Source: Novosphingobium fuchskuhlense (GTDB lineage Bacteria; Pseudomonadota; Alphaproteobacteria; Sphingomonadales; Sphingomonadaceae). From it: a DNA stretch of 64,000 nucleotides. The notes below the pieces were generated by a model. The model worked only from the letters and a program-made list of their open reading frames with translations. It ran no database searches and was not told where the DNA came from. Shown piece after piece: positions 1-8,991 of the stretch (its first letter is position 1; every line of letters begins with the position of its first letter). The position numbers and the translations under genes were made by a program. The stretch spans positions 310,001 to 374,000 of the forward strand of contig NZ_KQ954246.1 of NCBI RefSeq assembly GCF_001519075.1. The letters are read 5' to 3'.

Positions 1-392
1 CGGCCAAAGCCAAGTCCGGCGCCCGCTCTGGCAAGGGCAAGGGCAAGGACGCCGCCGATGTCCAGTGCCCGCCCGAAACCGACAAGTCGAAGAAGGGCAA
101 GTCCAAGGCGGAGCCGCAGTATGCCAGCCGCATCTGGGTTCAGGTGCTCACCGGGTCTAATCGCGCGGCCATCGGCAAGGAGTGGCTCGGGCTTCAGGCG
201 CGCGCGGCACTGCTGCGTGGCCGCAAGCCCTCTATCACCCCGTGGCGCAGCAATTATCGTTTGCTGATAGGGCCTTTCTCCAGCGATGCGGAAGCGCAGG
301 CCACGATCGAGAAGCTGCGTACAAGCGGTGTCGGCAGCTACGAATGGACCAGTCCGGCAGGCCAGGCCGTGGATGCGCTGAGCGTGAAGTAG
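1..392 (+). CDS. SPOR-domain protein, C-terminal part
   Basis: The open frame runs in from the left edge and stops at 390-392, so the N-terminus is missing. A Lys/Ala/Gly-rich linker (several K-G-K and K-S-K runs) is followed by a C-terminal segment starting near R-I-W-V-Q-V. That segment has the alternating pattern of a SPOR fold, including Y-R-L-L-I-G-P-F and a later helix. SPOR domains bind denuded peptidoglycan glycan strands, usually at division septa. The full protein is probably a periplasmic or outer-membrane lipoprotein such as an RlpA- or TPR-SPOR-type protein, but the missing part decides this. Confidence 0.7.
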   Translation, partial: AKAKSGARSGKGKGKDAADVQCPPETDKSKKGKSKAEPQYASRIWVQVLTGSNRAAIGKEWLGLQARAALLRGRKPSITPWRSNYRLLIGPFSSDAEAQATIEKLRTSGVGSYEWTSPAGQAVDALSVK

Positions 393-548
393 CCGGTCCG
401 GAGGGGCGGTGCGGTGCACCGCTTCTCCACAGCTTATGAACAGACTAGTCGAGTTTTGCCCAGCCCGCAGACCTGCGCCGATTGCCGCCGCGCGTCCACT
501 CCGCGATGGCACCTATCGGCCCAGTCCGGGCCGCCCGAGGACCACCAG

Positions 549-1052
549 ATGCGCACCGGCCATGAAGACAGCGAACGCGAGGATGCGGCGCCGGTCGATA
601 TGCTCGCCTCGCTGTTCGAAGCGCGCGGCTGGCCCTGCGAATTCGTGTCCGACGATGAAATCCATGGCGAGATCCAGGGCAGCTGGGCCAGCTATCAGCT
701 CCGCTGCATCTGGCGCAGCGAGGACCACGTCCTCCAGATCCTCTGCCTTCCCGATATCCGCGTGCCCGATGACAAGCGCGGCGTGATGTTCGAAATCATG
801 GCGCTGATCAACGAGCAGGTCTGGCTTGGCCACTTCGATATCTGGTCGAACGGCTCGGTCCTGCTCTACCGCCACGGCCTCATGCTGGGCGATGATGGCC
901 TGCTCAGCCTCGTCCAGGCGCAGACCGCGATCGAGGCGGCGGTCGATGAATGCGACCGCTTCTACCCCGCATTCCAGTTCCTGCTGTGGGGCGACAAGTC
1001 CCCCGCCGACGCGCTTGCCAGCGCCCTGATCGACGCAGCGGGCGAGGCCTGA
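549..1052 (+). CDS. YbjN-domain protein
   Basis: A 167-residue soluble protein, conserved in alphaproteobacteria next to proC. It has the YbjN (type III secretion chaperone-like) fold signature: an early L-x-x-R-G-W-P-C-E-F strand, a central V-L-Q-I-L-C-L-P-D segment, and a late C-D-R-F-Y-P-A-F-Q-F region ending in W-G-D-K-S-P. The frame is open further upstream, but the ATG at 549 is preferred because the earlier residues look like non-coding translation and match no YbjN N-terminus. The molecular function of alphaproteobacterial YbjN proteins is not established. proC follows after about 70 bases and is probably co-transcribed. Confidence 0.8.
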   Translation: MRTGHEDSEREDAAPVDMLASLFEARGWPCEFVSDDEIHGEIQGSWASYQLRCIWRSEDHVLQILCLPDIRVPDDKRGVMFEIMALINEQVWLGHFDIWSNGSVLLYRHGLMLGDDGLLSLVQAQTAIEAAVDECDRFYPAFQFLLWGDKSPADALASALIDAAGEA

Positions 1053-1058
1053 GCCTGC

Positions 1059-1074
1059 CTCCCGCTTGCGGGAG
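1059..1074. repeat. short GC-rich hairpin between YbjN gene and proC
   Basis: Perfect 7-bp inverted repeat CTCCCGC/GCGGGAG with a 2-base loop, followed by a G-rich tail. Similar C-rich/G-rich hairpins recur in other gaps of the window (near 14.8 kb and 52.9 kb). No T-run follows, so a role as intrinsic terminator is doubtful. Confidence 0.45.
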
Positions 1075-1125
1075 AGGGCGGGGGAGGGCATGGGCAATCA
1101 CCGCACCTTGCAAGCGAGACCCACA

Positions 1126-1926
1126 GTGACCTTTTCCCTTCTCCAGTTCGGCTGCGGCAACATGGGCGGCGCGATGCTGGCCGGCTGGCTTGCCGGCGGG
1201 TTTGATCCCGCCGCGTTCACCGTGGTCGATCCGCTGCTTGCCGAGGCCCCCGCCGGCGTACGCCTTCTGCGTGAGCCGCCCGCTGGTGCCGCGCCGGCCG
1301 ATGTCGTCCTGCTCGGCTTCAAGCCGCAGCAGTTCGCCGCCTCTGCCGCCGCAATCGCCCCGCACGTGGGCGAGGGCACGCTGCTGCTCTCCATCCTCGC
1401 CGGGGTGGACTGCACCACCCTGCGCGCCGCGTTCCCTGCCGCCGCTGCCGTGGTTCGCGTCATGCCCAATTTGGCCGCCGCCATCGGCAAGTCGCCCATC
1501 GCGCTGTTCGGCGATGCGGCCGGCCCCGCGCGCGAGCGAACCGAAGCGCTGATGGCCCCGCTCGGCCCGGCGGAATGGCTGGCCGAAGAAGGCGCGATGG
1601 ATATCGTCACCGCGCTGGCGGGGTCAGGCCCCGCGTTCGTCTACCGGGTGATCGACGCGCTGGCCGAAGGCGCGGCCGCGCTCGGCCTTCCGCGCAGCCA
1701 GGCCGACCGGCTTGCGCTGGCCATGATCGAAGGCGCGTCCGCGCTCGCCGCCGCTTCGCCCCATGCCCCCGGCGAACTCGCGCGCCGTGTCGCGAGTCCG
1801 GGCGGCACCACCGAAGCCGGGCTCAAGGTGCTCGATGCGGACGAGCGCCTGGCCGCCCTCCTCACCGCAACCCTGCGCGCCGCGCGTGACCGCAGCGCAG
1901 AGCTGACGGAAGCGGCCCGAAGCTAG
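1126..1926 (+). CDS. proC: pyrroline-5-carboxylate reductase
   Basis: Catalyses the last step of proline synthesis, NAD(P)H-dependent reduction of 1-pyrroline-5-carboxylate. The N-terminal Rossmann motif F-G-C-G-N-M-G-G-A-M opens the protein. V-R-V-M-P-N and A-G-S-G-P-A-F typical of ProC follow, and the dimerisation-domain signature V-A-S-P-G-G-T-T-E-A-G lies near the C-terminus. At 266 residues from GTG 1126 the length is normal. An ATG at 1090 in the same frame would add 12 residues that do not fit the family, so GTG 1126 is preferred although its ribosome site is weak. proB lies 3.4 kb downstream, outside this operon. Confidence 0.93.
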   Translation: MTFSLLQFGCGNMGGAMLAGWLAGGFDPAAFTVVDPLLAEAPAGVRLLREPPAGAAPADVVLLGFKPQQFAASAAAIAPHVGEGTLLLSILAGVDCTTLRAAFPAAAAVVRVMPNLAAAIGKSPIALFGDAAGPARERTEALMAPLGPAEWLAEEGAMDIVTALAGSGPAFVYRVIDALAEGAAALGLPRSQADRLALAMIEGASALAAASPHAPGELARRVASPGGTTEAGLKVLDADERLAALLTATLRAARDRSAELTEAARS

Positions 1927-2100
1927 GGGCCGCATGAAGAAGGGGCTGGCCTTACGTCCGCGAGGGGCGAGCAGGCCTAAACCCCAGCTTATTACGCTTT
2001 GATACATGCCGTTATCGCCGCCCCGCTTGAAAAGCCGGGGGTTTGGGGCGATATTGGCACCACTTGGCCCATCCCGGGCCGGAACGGAGTTAGGTACGTC

Positions 2101-2844
2101 ATGGCAAACTGGAATGACCCACAGCCCTCGGGCTGGAGCTCGGCAGGCTTCGGCGCTGCGGCGGGTCTCGCCGGGCGCGGTGCCGCCTATGATGCGGGCC
2201 TGCGCCGCTACATGCTTTCGATCTACAACTACATGGCCTCGGGCGTGCTGCTTTCGGGCATCGTCGCGCTGCTGTTCGCCACCTCCGGCATGGCCGAGGC
2301 GGTGTTCGGCACCCCGCTGCGCTGGATCGTCGCGCTGGCCCCGCTTGCGATCATCCTCGTGATGAACTTCGGGATCAACCGCCTCTCCACCACCACGATC
2401 CAGGGTCTGTTCTGGGCGTTCAGCGTGGCGATGGGTATCTCGCTCTCGTCGATCTTCGGAGCCTATACCGGCCCGTCGATCGCGGCGACGTTCTTCGCCA
2501 CTGCGGGCGCCTTTGCCGGCCTCAGCCTCTATGGCTACACCACGCCGCGCAGCCTTTCGGGCTTCGGCACGTTCCTGATCATGGGCCTCGTCGGCATCCT
2601 GATCGCCAGCGTGATCAACCTGTTCCTGCAGTCGTCGGGTCTTGCCTGGGGCATCAGCTTCCTTGGCGTGCTGATCTTCGCAGGGCTCACTGCCTACGAT
2701 ACGCAGAAGCTCAAGCTGATGTACGATCAGGTTGCGGGCACCGATTTCGCGGGCAAGATGATCGTGCTCGGCGCGCTCGAGCTTTACCTCGATTTCGTGA
2801 ACATGTTCCTGTTCCTGCTGCGCTTCATGGGCGATCGCCGCTGA
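2101..2844 (+). CDS. Bax inhibitor-1/YccA family membrane protein
   Basis: A 247-residue integral membrane protein with about seven hydrophobic helices, after a short polar N-terminus with D-A-G-L-R-R-Y-M-L-S-I-Y-N-Y-M, the typical entry to BI-1 family helix 1. The C-terminus has the family hallmark T-A-Y-D-T-Q-K-L and the D-F-V-N-M-F-L-F-L-L-R-F-M-G end. BI-1 homologues act as pH-sensitive cation (Ca2+) leak channels or protease-associated membrane proteins; the bacterial role is not firmly known. ATG 2101 follows a GGAG-like site; the frame is open upstream, but those residues are not family-like. A terminator follows directly. Confidence 0.9.
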   Translation: MANWNDPQPSGWSSAGFGAAAGLAGRGAAYDAGLRRYMLSIYNYMASGVLLSGIVALLFATSGMAEAVFGTPLRWIVALAPLAIILVMNFGINRLSTTTIQGLFWAFSVAMGISLSSIFGAYTGPSIAATFFATAGAFAGLSLYGYTTPRSLSGFGTFLIMGLVGILIASVINLFLQSSGLAWGISFLGVLIFAGLTAYDTQKLKLMYDQVAGTDFAGKMIVLGALELYLDFVNMFLFLLRFMGDRR

Positions 2845-2874
2845 TCTGAACGGCTGCCCTGCTTCACATTGCCG

Positions 2875-2908
2875 TGCCCGGCGGGCCTTTGGGCTCGCCG
2901 GGCATTTT
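2875..2908 (+). terminator. rho-independent terminator after the BI-1 gene
   Basis: Perfect 9-bp stem TGCCCGGCG/CGCCGGGCA with a 12-base loop, followed immediately by TTTT. It lies 30 bases after the BI-1 stop. Confidence 0.8.
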
Positions 2909-2966
2909 CTTTGCGCGGTGGGCGGGGTACGCCTGACGCCGGAACTTCCCGGGGGGACCCTCTCGC

Positions 2967-3797
2967 ATGTCACGTCAATTGCGCCTAGCCGCGCCTCTGC
3001 ATCACCGCATCGCCCTCAGCCTGCCGGCCGCGGCCCTCGCGCTTGCGCTCGCCAGTTGCGGCGGCTCGGAACCGCCGCCGGTCCAGTTGCCGCCCCCTCC
3101 GCCAAAGCCGGCCCCGCCGCCGCCACCCCCGCCGCCGCCGAAGCCCGTCCCGCCAGCCGGTGCCAGCGACAACATCGCGATCCCCCCGCTCGATGCGAAT
3201 GGCCTGCGCCAGTCGGTCAATCGCGGCATCTCGCCCGCACAGATGCTGTGGAACCTGCGCTCGGCGCTCAATGTCGCCGCGCTCAACTGCGGCAGTCCGA
3301 AGCACGCCGAGATCCTGCCGCGCTACAAGCTGTTTCTGAAGGCCTACGGCAAGACGCTCATGGCCGCCAACCGCAAGGTCGATGCCGAGTTCAAGGCCCG
3401 CTACGGCGCGAAGTTCACCGCCCCGCGCGAGGCCTACATGACCTCGGTCTACAACCACTTCGCGCTGCCGCCGGTGATGAACGAGTTCTGCAACGCCGCG
3501 CTCGCGGTCACCGGCGATCTGGCCGAGCAGACGCCGGCCTTGCCCAGCGCGCCCGCGCCGAGGACGGCCCGCGCCAAGGCTGCCGCGCTCAAGACGGGCG
3601 CACCGGCTATCGCCACCCTGAAGCCGGCCGAGCTTGAAGCCTTCGCGGTCCGCAGCCTGCCGAACATCGAGGTGGTCTACGATGATTTCTACCGGCGCTA
3701 TGAAAAGTACCGCCTCGATCTCGCCGAATGGAACGCGAAGTATGGCCCGTCGGCAGCGCCAGCGGCGACCCCGACGGCGTCGACCGGAACGCCCTGA
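2967..3797 (+). CDS. proline-rich lipoprotein of unknown function
   Basis: A 276-residue protein with a hydrophobic N-terminal segment ending in a lipobox-like L-A-S-C near residue 31, so it is probably a lipid-anchored envelope protein. Next comes a linker of about 30 residues made almost only of Pro, Lys and Ala, suited to spanning the periplasm. A helical domain with two Cys residues (C-G-S-P and F-C-N-A) follows, and after an Ala-rich stretch a second short helical region (V-V-Y-D-D-F-Y-R-R-Y). I do not recognise the domain. It stands alone between a terminator and tRNA-Ala. Confidence 0.7.
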   Translation: MSRQLRLAAPLHHRIALSLPAAALALALASCGGSEPPPVQLPPPPPKPAPPPPPPPPPKPVPPAGASDNIAIPPLDANGLRQSVNRGISPAQMLWNLRSALNVAALNCGSPKHAEILPRYKLFLKAYGKTLMAANRKVDAEFKARYGAKFTAPREAYMTSVYNHFALPPVMNEFCNAALAVTGDLAEQTPALPSAPAPRTARAKAAALKTGAPAIATLKPAELEAFAVRSLPNIEVVYDDFYRRYEKYRLDLAEWNAKYGPSAAPAATPTASTGTP

Positions 3798-3978
3798 TCC
3801 CCGGTCGGCCTGACGCCCCACCCGCGCATCCTTGCGCCCTGCGAAAGGCGCGGGGTGAGCGGGCTGGGGATGATCCGGCAGGCTTCATTTTGCGCTTGGC
3901 AAGCGCGGCCCCGCTGGGCTAAGGCGCGCGCTCCCGGACGGAGGGCCTCGTGCCCGAATGCCGGAGGATACTGGGAAC

Positions 3979-4054
<76 letters not shown>

Positions 4055-4086
4055 GTAGTCCTTAAATTGGGCGTATGCCGGCCTGC

Positions 4087-4162
4087 GAACGGCATCGTTC
4101 TGCGCTTCCGGTGCTCACGGCCATCAAGGCCGCTCCGTTTCGGTTCCCGAACGGCACCGTTC
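4087..4162 (+). promoter_or_regulatory. two GAACG/CGTTC inverted repeats upstream of obgE
   Basis: Two inverted repeats lie in the 196-base gap between tRNA-Ala and obgE: GAACG-GCAT-CGTTC at 4087-4100 and GAACGG-CA-CCGTTC at 4149-4162. Their centres are 62 bases apart. They could be operator sites for a dimeric regulator or simply chance GC-rich palindromes. Confidence 0.3.
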
Positions 4163-4241
4163 TCGGCTCGTCCAGAGCCAATTTCCGACATACTGGTCTT
4201 GATCGCCAGCAGTTCGGGACAATTCCCCCTCTTTCTGCTAG

Positions 4242-5309
<1,068 letters not shown>

Positions 5310-5358
5310 AGGGCGACCCCTTCCCGCGCCGCCGCATTTCCCCTAAGCGGCGGGCACC

Positions 5359-6492
5359 ATGTCTGCAGATAGTCTTTCCCAGCTGACCGACCCCGCCGCC
5401 GCGCCGCGCCTTGTCATCAAGGTTGGCTCGGCGCTGCTCGTCGGCAAGGATGGGGAGCCGCGCCGTGCGTGGCTCACGCTGCTGGTGGCGGAAATCGCCG
5501 CCGCCCGCGCGCGCGGGCAGGATGTGATCGTCGTGTCCTCGGGCGCCATTGCGCTGGGCGCGCGCAAGCTCGGCCTCGCGCGCGGGGGGCGGGGCAGCCT
5601 TGCCGATGCGCAGGCCGCCGCCGCTGTCGGCCAGATCGCGCTGGCCGGGCTCTGGGCCGAGCTGCTCGCCGCGCACGGCCTGATCGCGGCGCAAGTGCTG
5701 CTCACGCTGGAAGACCTGGAAGACCGCCGCCGCTATCTCAATGTTACCGCCACGCTGGGCACGCTGCTCGCCGCCGGTGCGGTGCCGGTGATCAACGAGA
5801 ACGACACGGTTGCCACCGAGGAAATCCGCTTTGGCGACAACGACCGCCTCGCCGCCCGCGTCGGGCAGGCGGCGGCTGCCAGCGCGGTGCTGCTGCTCTC
5901 CGATATCGACGGGCTTTACGATCGCGATCCCCGCCTTGCCGGCGCGGTGCGCATTCCCGTGGTGCGCGGTGTCACCCCGGAAATCCATGCCATGGCAACC
6001 GCCGGCTCCTCCTCCGGCCTCGGCTCGGGCGGGATGACCTCGAAGCTGCAGGCGGCCGAGATCGCGGGCCTTGCCGGCATCGCGCTCGCGATCATCGATG
6101 GCCGCCCGGACAGCCCCATCGCCGCCGCGCTGGGCGCAGAACGCGGCACGCTGTTCTGCCCGCCCGGAAAGGCCCGCGCGCGCAAAGCCTGGCTGGGCGG
6201 CAAGCTGCGCATGAAGGGCGCGGTCACTGTCGATGCAGGCGCGGCCGCCGCGCTGGCACGCGGATCCAGTCTGTTGGCGGCGGGTGTCACGGCGGTCGAG
6301 GGCACGTTCCTGCGCGGCGATGCGATTGCGGTCCACGGGCCCGACGGCACGGTCCTTGCCCGCGGGCTCAGCGAATATGACGCCTCCGAATGCACCGCGC
6401 TGATGGGCCGCCCTTCCGCCGAACACGAAGCACTGCTCGGCTATGCTCCGCGCTCGGCGCTGGTCCACCGCGATCAGCTGGTCATGCTGTGA
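5359..6492 (+). CDS. proB: glutamate 5-kinase
   Basis: Phosphorylates L-glutamate to gamma-glutamyl phosphate, the first step of proline synthesis. The amino-acid kinase domain starts with V-I-K-V-G-S-A-L-L and V-V-S-S-G-A-I-A-L-G. It continues with I-N-E-N-D-T-V and F-G-D-N-D-R-L-A-A, then the S-G-L-G-S-G-G-M-T-S-K motif. A C-terminal PUA domain occupies roughly residues 285-365. Its 377 residues are typical. The stop overlaps the GTG of the next gene by 4 bases. No proA is adjacent. Confidence 0.97.
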   Translation: MSADSLSQLTDPAAAPRLVIKVGSALLVGKDGEPRRAWLTLLVAEIAAARARGQDVIVVSSGAIALGARKLGLARGGRGSLADAQAAAAVGQIALAGLWAELLAAHGLIAAQVLLTLEDLEDRRRYLNVTATLGTLLAAGAVPVINENDTVATEEIRFGDNDRLAARVGQAAAASAVLLLSDIDGLYDRDPRLAGAVRIPVVRGVTPEIHAMATAGSSSGLGSGGMTSKLQAAEIAGLAGIALAIIDGRPDSPIAAALGAERGTLFCPPGKARARKAWLGGKLRMKGAVTVDAGAAAALARGSSLLAAGVTAVEGTFLRGDAIAVHGPDGTVLARGLSEYDASECTALMGRPSAEHEALLGYAPRSALVHRDQLVML

Positions 6493-7430
6493 GCGGGGAG
6501 AAGCCCCGGCGCGGCGATCTTGTCGCGGTGACCGGCGCGACCGGCTTTGTCGGGCAGGCGGTGCTCATGGCCGCCGGCCGCCACCAGCTCGACGTGCGCG
6601 CGCTCACCCGCCGCAAGCAGCGCCTGCGCGGCGGGGTCGAATGGGTGGACGGCGATCTTGCCGATGTGCCCGCGCTGAAGCGGCTGATGGACGGCGCGAG
6701 CGCGGTCATCCACATCGCCGGCGTGGTCAATGCGCCCGATGCCGCAGGGTTCGAGGAGGGCAACGTCCAGGGCACCCTGCGCGTGATCGAGGCCGCGCAC
6801 GAAATGGGCGTGAGCCGGCTGATCCACGTCTCCTCGCTCGCCGCGCGCGAGCCGCAGCTTTCGATGTACGGCGCGTCGAAGCTGCGCGGCGAAAAGCTGG
6901 TGCGCGCCTCCGGCCTTGATTGGAGCGTCGTGCGCCCGCCCGCTGTGTTCGGCCCGCGCGATACCGAAATGCTCGAGCTGTTCCGCCTCGCGCGGCGCGG
7001 GGTGATCCCGCTGCCGCCGCCGGGCCACCTCTCGATCATCCATGTCGCCGATCTGGCCGAACTGCTGCTTGCCCTGCTGCCGAGCGGCGAGGATGTCACC
7101 CGCAAGGTGTTCGAACCGGACGATGGCGAACCCGGCGGCTGGACCCACGTCGCCCTCGCGCGGGCCATCGGGGCCGCGGTGCGCGAAAAGCCGGTGCGTC
7201 CGCTGTCGCTCTCGCCCGGCATCGTGCGCCTTGCCGCCCGCGCCGATCGGCTGCTGCGCGGGAAGAAGGCCAAGCTCACGCCGGACCGCGCCCGCTATAT
7301 CTGCCATCCGGACTGGACCGTGAGCGAGGAGGCCCGTCCGCCTGCCTCGCTCTGGCGCCCCCGCATCGACACGCGCGAGGGGCTCCAGGCGACCGCTGCG
7401 TGGTACCGCGAGGCCGGCTGGCTCAAATGA
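6489..7430 (+). CDS. NAD(P)-dependent epimerase/dehydratase family protein
   Basis: A 313-residue extended-SDR protein. It has the Rossmann motif T-G-A-T-G-F-V-G near residue 15, the H-I-A-G-V-V motif, a serine in H-V-S-S-L, and catalytic Y-G-A-S-K. This subgroup resembles the NDUFA9/NAD-epimerase proteins often found beside proB in sphingomonads; the substrate cannot be read from the sequence. GTG 6489 overlaps the proB stop (GTGA), indicating translational coupling. Its 3' end overlaps the convergent protease gene by 8 bases. Confidence 0.85.
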   Translation: MSGEKPRRGDLVAVTGATGFVGQAVLMAAGRHQLDVRALTRRKQRLRGGVEWVDGDLADVPALKRLMDGASAVIHIAGVVNAPDAAGFEEGNVQGTLRVIEAAHEMGVSRLIHVSSLAAREPQLSMYGASKLRGEKLVRASGLDWSVVRPPAVFGPRDTEMLELFRLARRGVIPLPPPGHLSIIHVADLAELLLALLPSGEDVTRKVFEPDDGEPGGWTHVALARAIGAAVREKPVRPLSLSPGIVRLAARADRLLRGKKAKLTPDRARYICHPDWTVSEEARPPASLWRPRIDTREGLQATAAWYREAGWLK

Positions 7431-8916
7431 CGATGATATCGGCGGCGGTGAGCAGCGGATGCCCCGTCAGCACCGCGATCTGCACCGCTGCACCGGGCCC
7501 CGTTCCATCGGCATCATAGAGCAGCAGCCCGTTCGGCTGGTCATAAAGCAGATGATCGCCGGGATGTATCGCCACGGGCGCCAGCAGCAGCGCGCCTGAC
7601 GCGGTACCGGCAAAGGCTGCACCGGCAAGCGCGATATGGTCGGTGCCGCTCGTGAAATCGCCGATCACGTCGCGCTGGCTGCTCGCGGCGGGCAGGGTGT
7701 CGAACACGAAGGTGTCGCTGCCGGCTCCGCCGATCAACCGGTCCGCACCCGCGCCGCCGATCAGCCGGTCGCCTCCGGCATCGCCGATCAGCTTGTCGTT
7801 CCCGGCGCCGCCTTCCAGCACGTCAGCCCCCGCGCCGCCGCGGATCAGATCGCCCCCCGCGCCGCCCTGCAGCCGGTTGTCTGCGGCATTGCCGGTAATC
7901 GCATCGTTGCCGCTGCCGCCAATCGCGTTCTCGATCACGGTGCCAAAGGCGATGGCCACGTTCTGCGTGAGGTTGCCGATATCCGACAGGCGGCCGGGCA
8001 CCAGCGTAATGCGCTGGTTCGTGCCATAGCCGCTCGCATCCAGCGTATCGTTTCCGCCGGCGTCGTAGATCGCGATCACCGGATCGGGCGTGGCGACAAA
8101 ATCGAATACCGGCCGCGCCGGCCCGCTCAGCTTCATGTGGAAGCCATACGTGTCATCGCCCGTCCGCGTCGTCTTGTCCGCGCCATAAAGCGCCTGGATC
8201 GCGCGGATATCATAGAGCAGCGGGGTGGCCGCATTGATCCCGTCGTGGATCACGTCCGGCGTCTGCCCGCCGCCGATGCGGTCAACCGCCGGATCGTTCA
8301 CATTCGCCGCGAAATACGACATCACCGTCCAGCGCAGCGTGTCCTTGGTGAACCCGGCATTGGCGGCATAGGAGGGCATGACCGCATTGGCCACGTCATA
8401 GACCGCCGGATGCGAGAGGCCGAGCGCATGCCCGATTTCGTGGAGCATGGCCTCCAGCCCGCGGTCGCCATAGGCCGGATGCTGGAACTCGGGCCATGCC
8501 GGGTTCAGCCACACGCGCCCGGCGTCCATCGTCTTGGCCTTGGAGGATGAGAGCGTGAAGCGGCTCAGCGTGTAGATGCCGCCACCCTTCGTGGTGCTTG
8601 AAAAGGCCAGCGTGATGGCCGCGGCCGGAGCCTTGGCGGGATCGGTCACCGGATCGAGATCGATGGCGACAAGGTCGTCCCACAGCTCGAACGCCAGCGC
8701 GGCGCACGCCGCCGCGTCCGCGCCGGGAGCCACGAAGCCCGGCGTTTCCACCGCTCTCCCGAACACGTCGACCGGGGCGGTGGCGGGCACGCTGTAGGTC
8801 ACGCGGGGGCCCGCAAAGCTCCGCGTGGTTCCTTGCGAGAGGCCGCCCCAATTGGTCGTCAGTGCCTGGACGATCTGCAGGTCGGTGAAGACCGGGATGG
8901 TCCGCGTGGTTGCCAT
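7423..8916 (-). CDS. serralysin-like M10 metalloprotease with RTX repeats
   Basis: A 497-residue secreted zinc protease. The metzincin site H-E-I-G-H-A-L-G-L-S-H lies at residues 159-169, with a Met-turn V-M-S-Y-F near 199. From about residue 330 there is a run of G-G-x-G-x-D nonapeptides forming the calcium-binding beta-roll, then G-S-D-T-F-V-F and a hydrophobic C-terminal secretion region. There is no N-terminal signal peptide, as expected for a type I secretion substrate, but no ABC/MFP secretion genes lie nearby. It is flanked convergently by the epimerase gene and followed upstream by the AarF gene on the same strand. Confidence 0.9.
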   Translation of the reverse strand: MATTRTIPVFTDLQIVQALTTNWGGLSQGTTRSFAGPRVTYSVPATAPVDVFGRAVETPGFVAPGADAAACAALAFELWDDLVAIDLDPVTDPAKAPAAAITLAFSSTTKGGGIYTLSRFTLSSSKAKTMDAGRVWLNPAWPEFQHPAYGDRGLEAMLHEIGHALGLSHPAVYDVANAVMPSYAANAGFTKDTLRWTVMSYFAANVNDPAVDRIGGGQTPDVIHDGINAATPLLYDIRAIQALYGADKTTRTGDDTYGFHMKLSGPARPVFDFVATPDPVIAIYDAGGNDTLDASGYGTNQRITLVPGRLSDIGNLTQNVAIAFGTVIENAIGGSGNDAITGNAADNRLQGGAGGDLIRGGAGADVLEGGAGNDKLIGDAGGDRLIGGAGADRLIGGAGSDTFVFDTLPAASSQRDVIGDFTSGTDHIALAGAAFAGTASGALLLAPVAIHPGDHLLYDQPNGLLLYDADGTGPGAAVQIAVLTGHPLLTAADIIVI

Positions 8917-8991
8917 CGCGCGAGTTTACCGGGCACCTCCGGCCGAGACAATGGCGCGAGGCAGGCCTGCGCCGTCCGATTGCGGGACGGC

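Noticed and set aside
7700-7930. Tandem DNA repeats in the protease gene as a separate repeat locus
   Set aside because: They are the codons of the calcium-binding G-G-x-G-x-D nonapeptides, fully explained by the protein.
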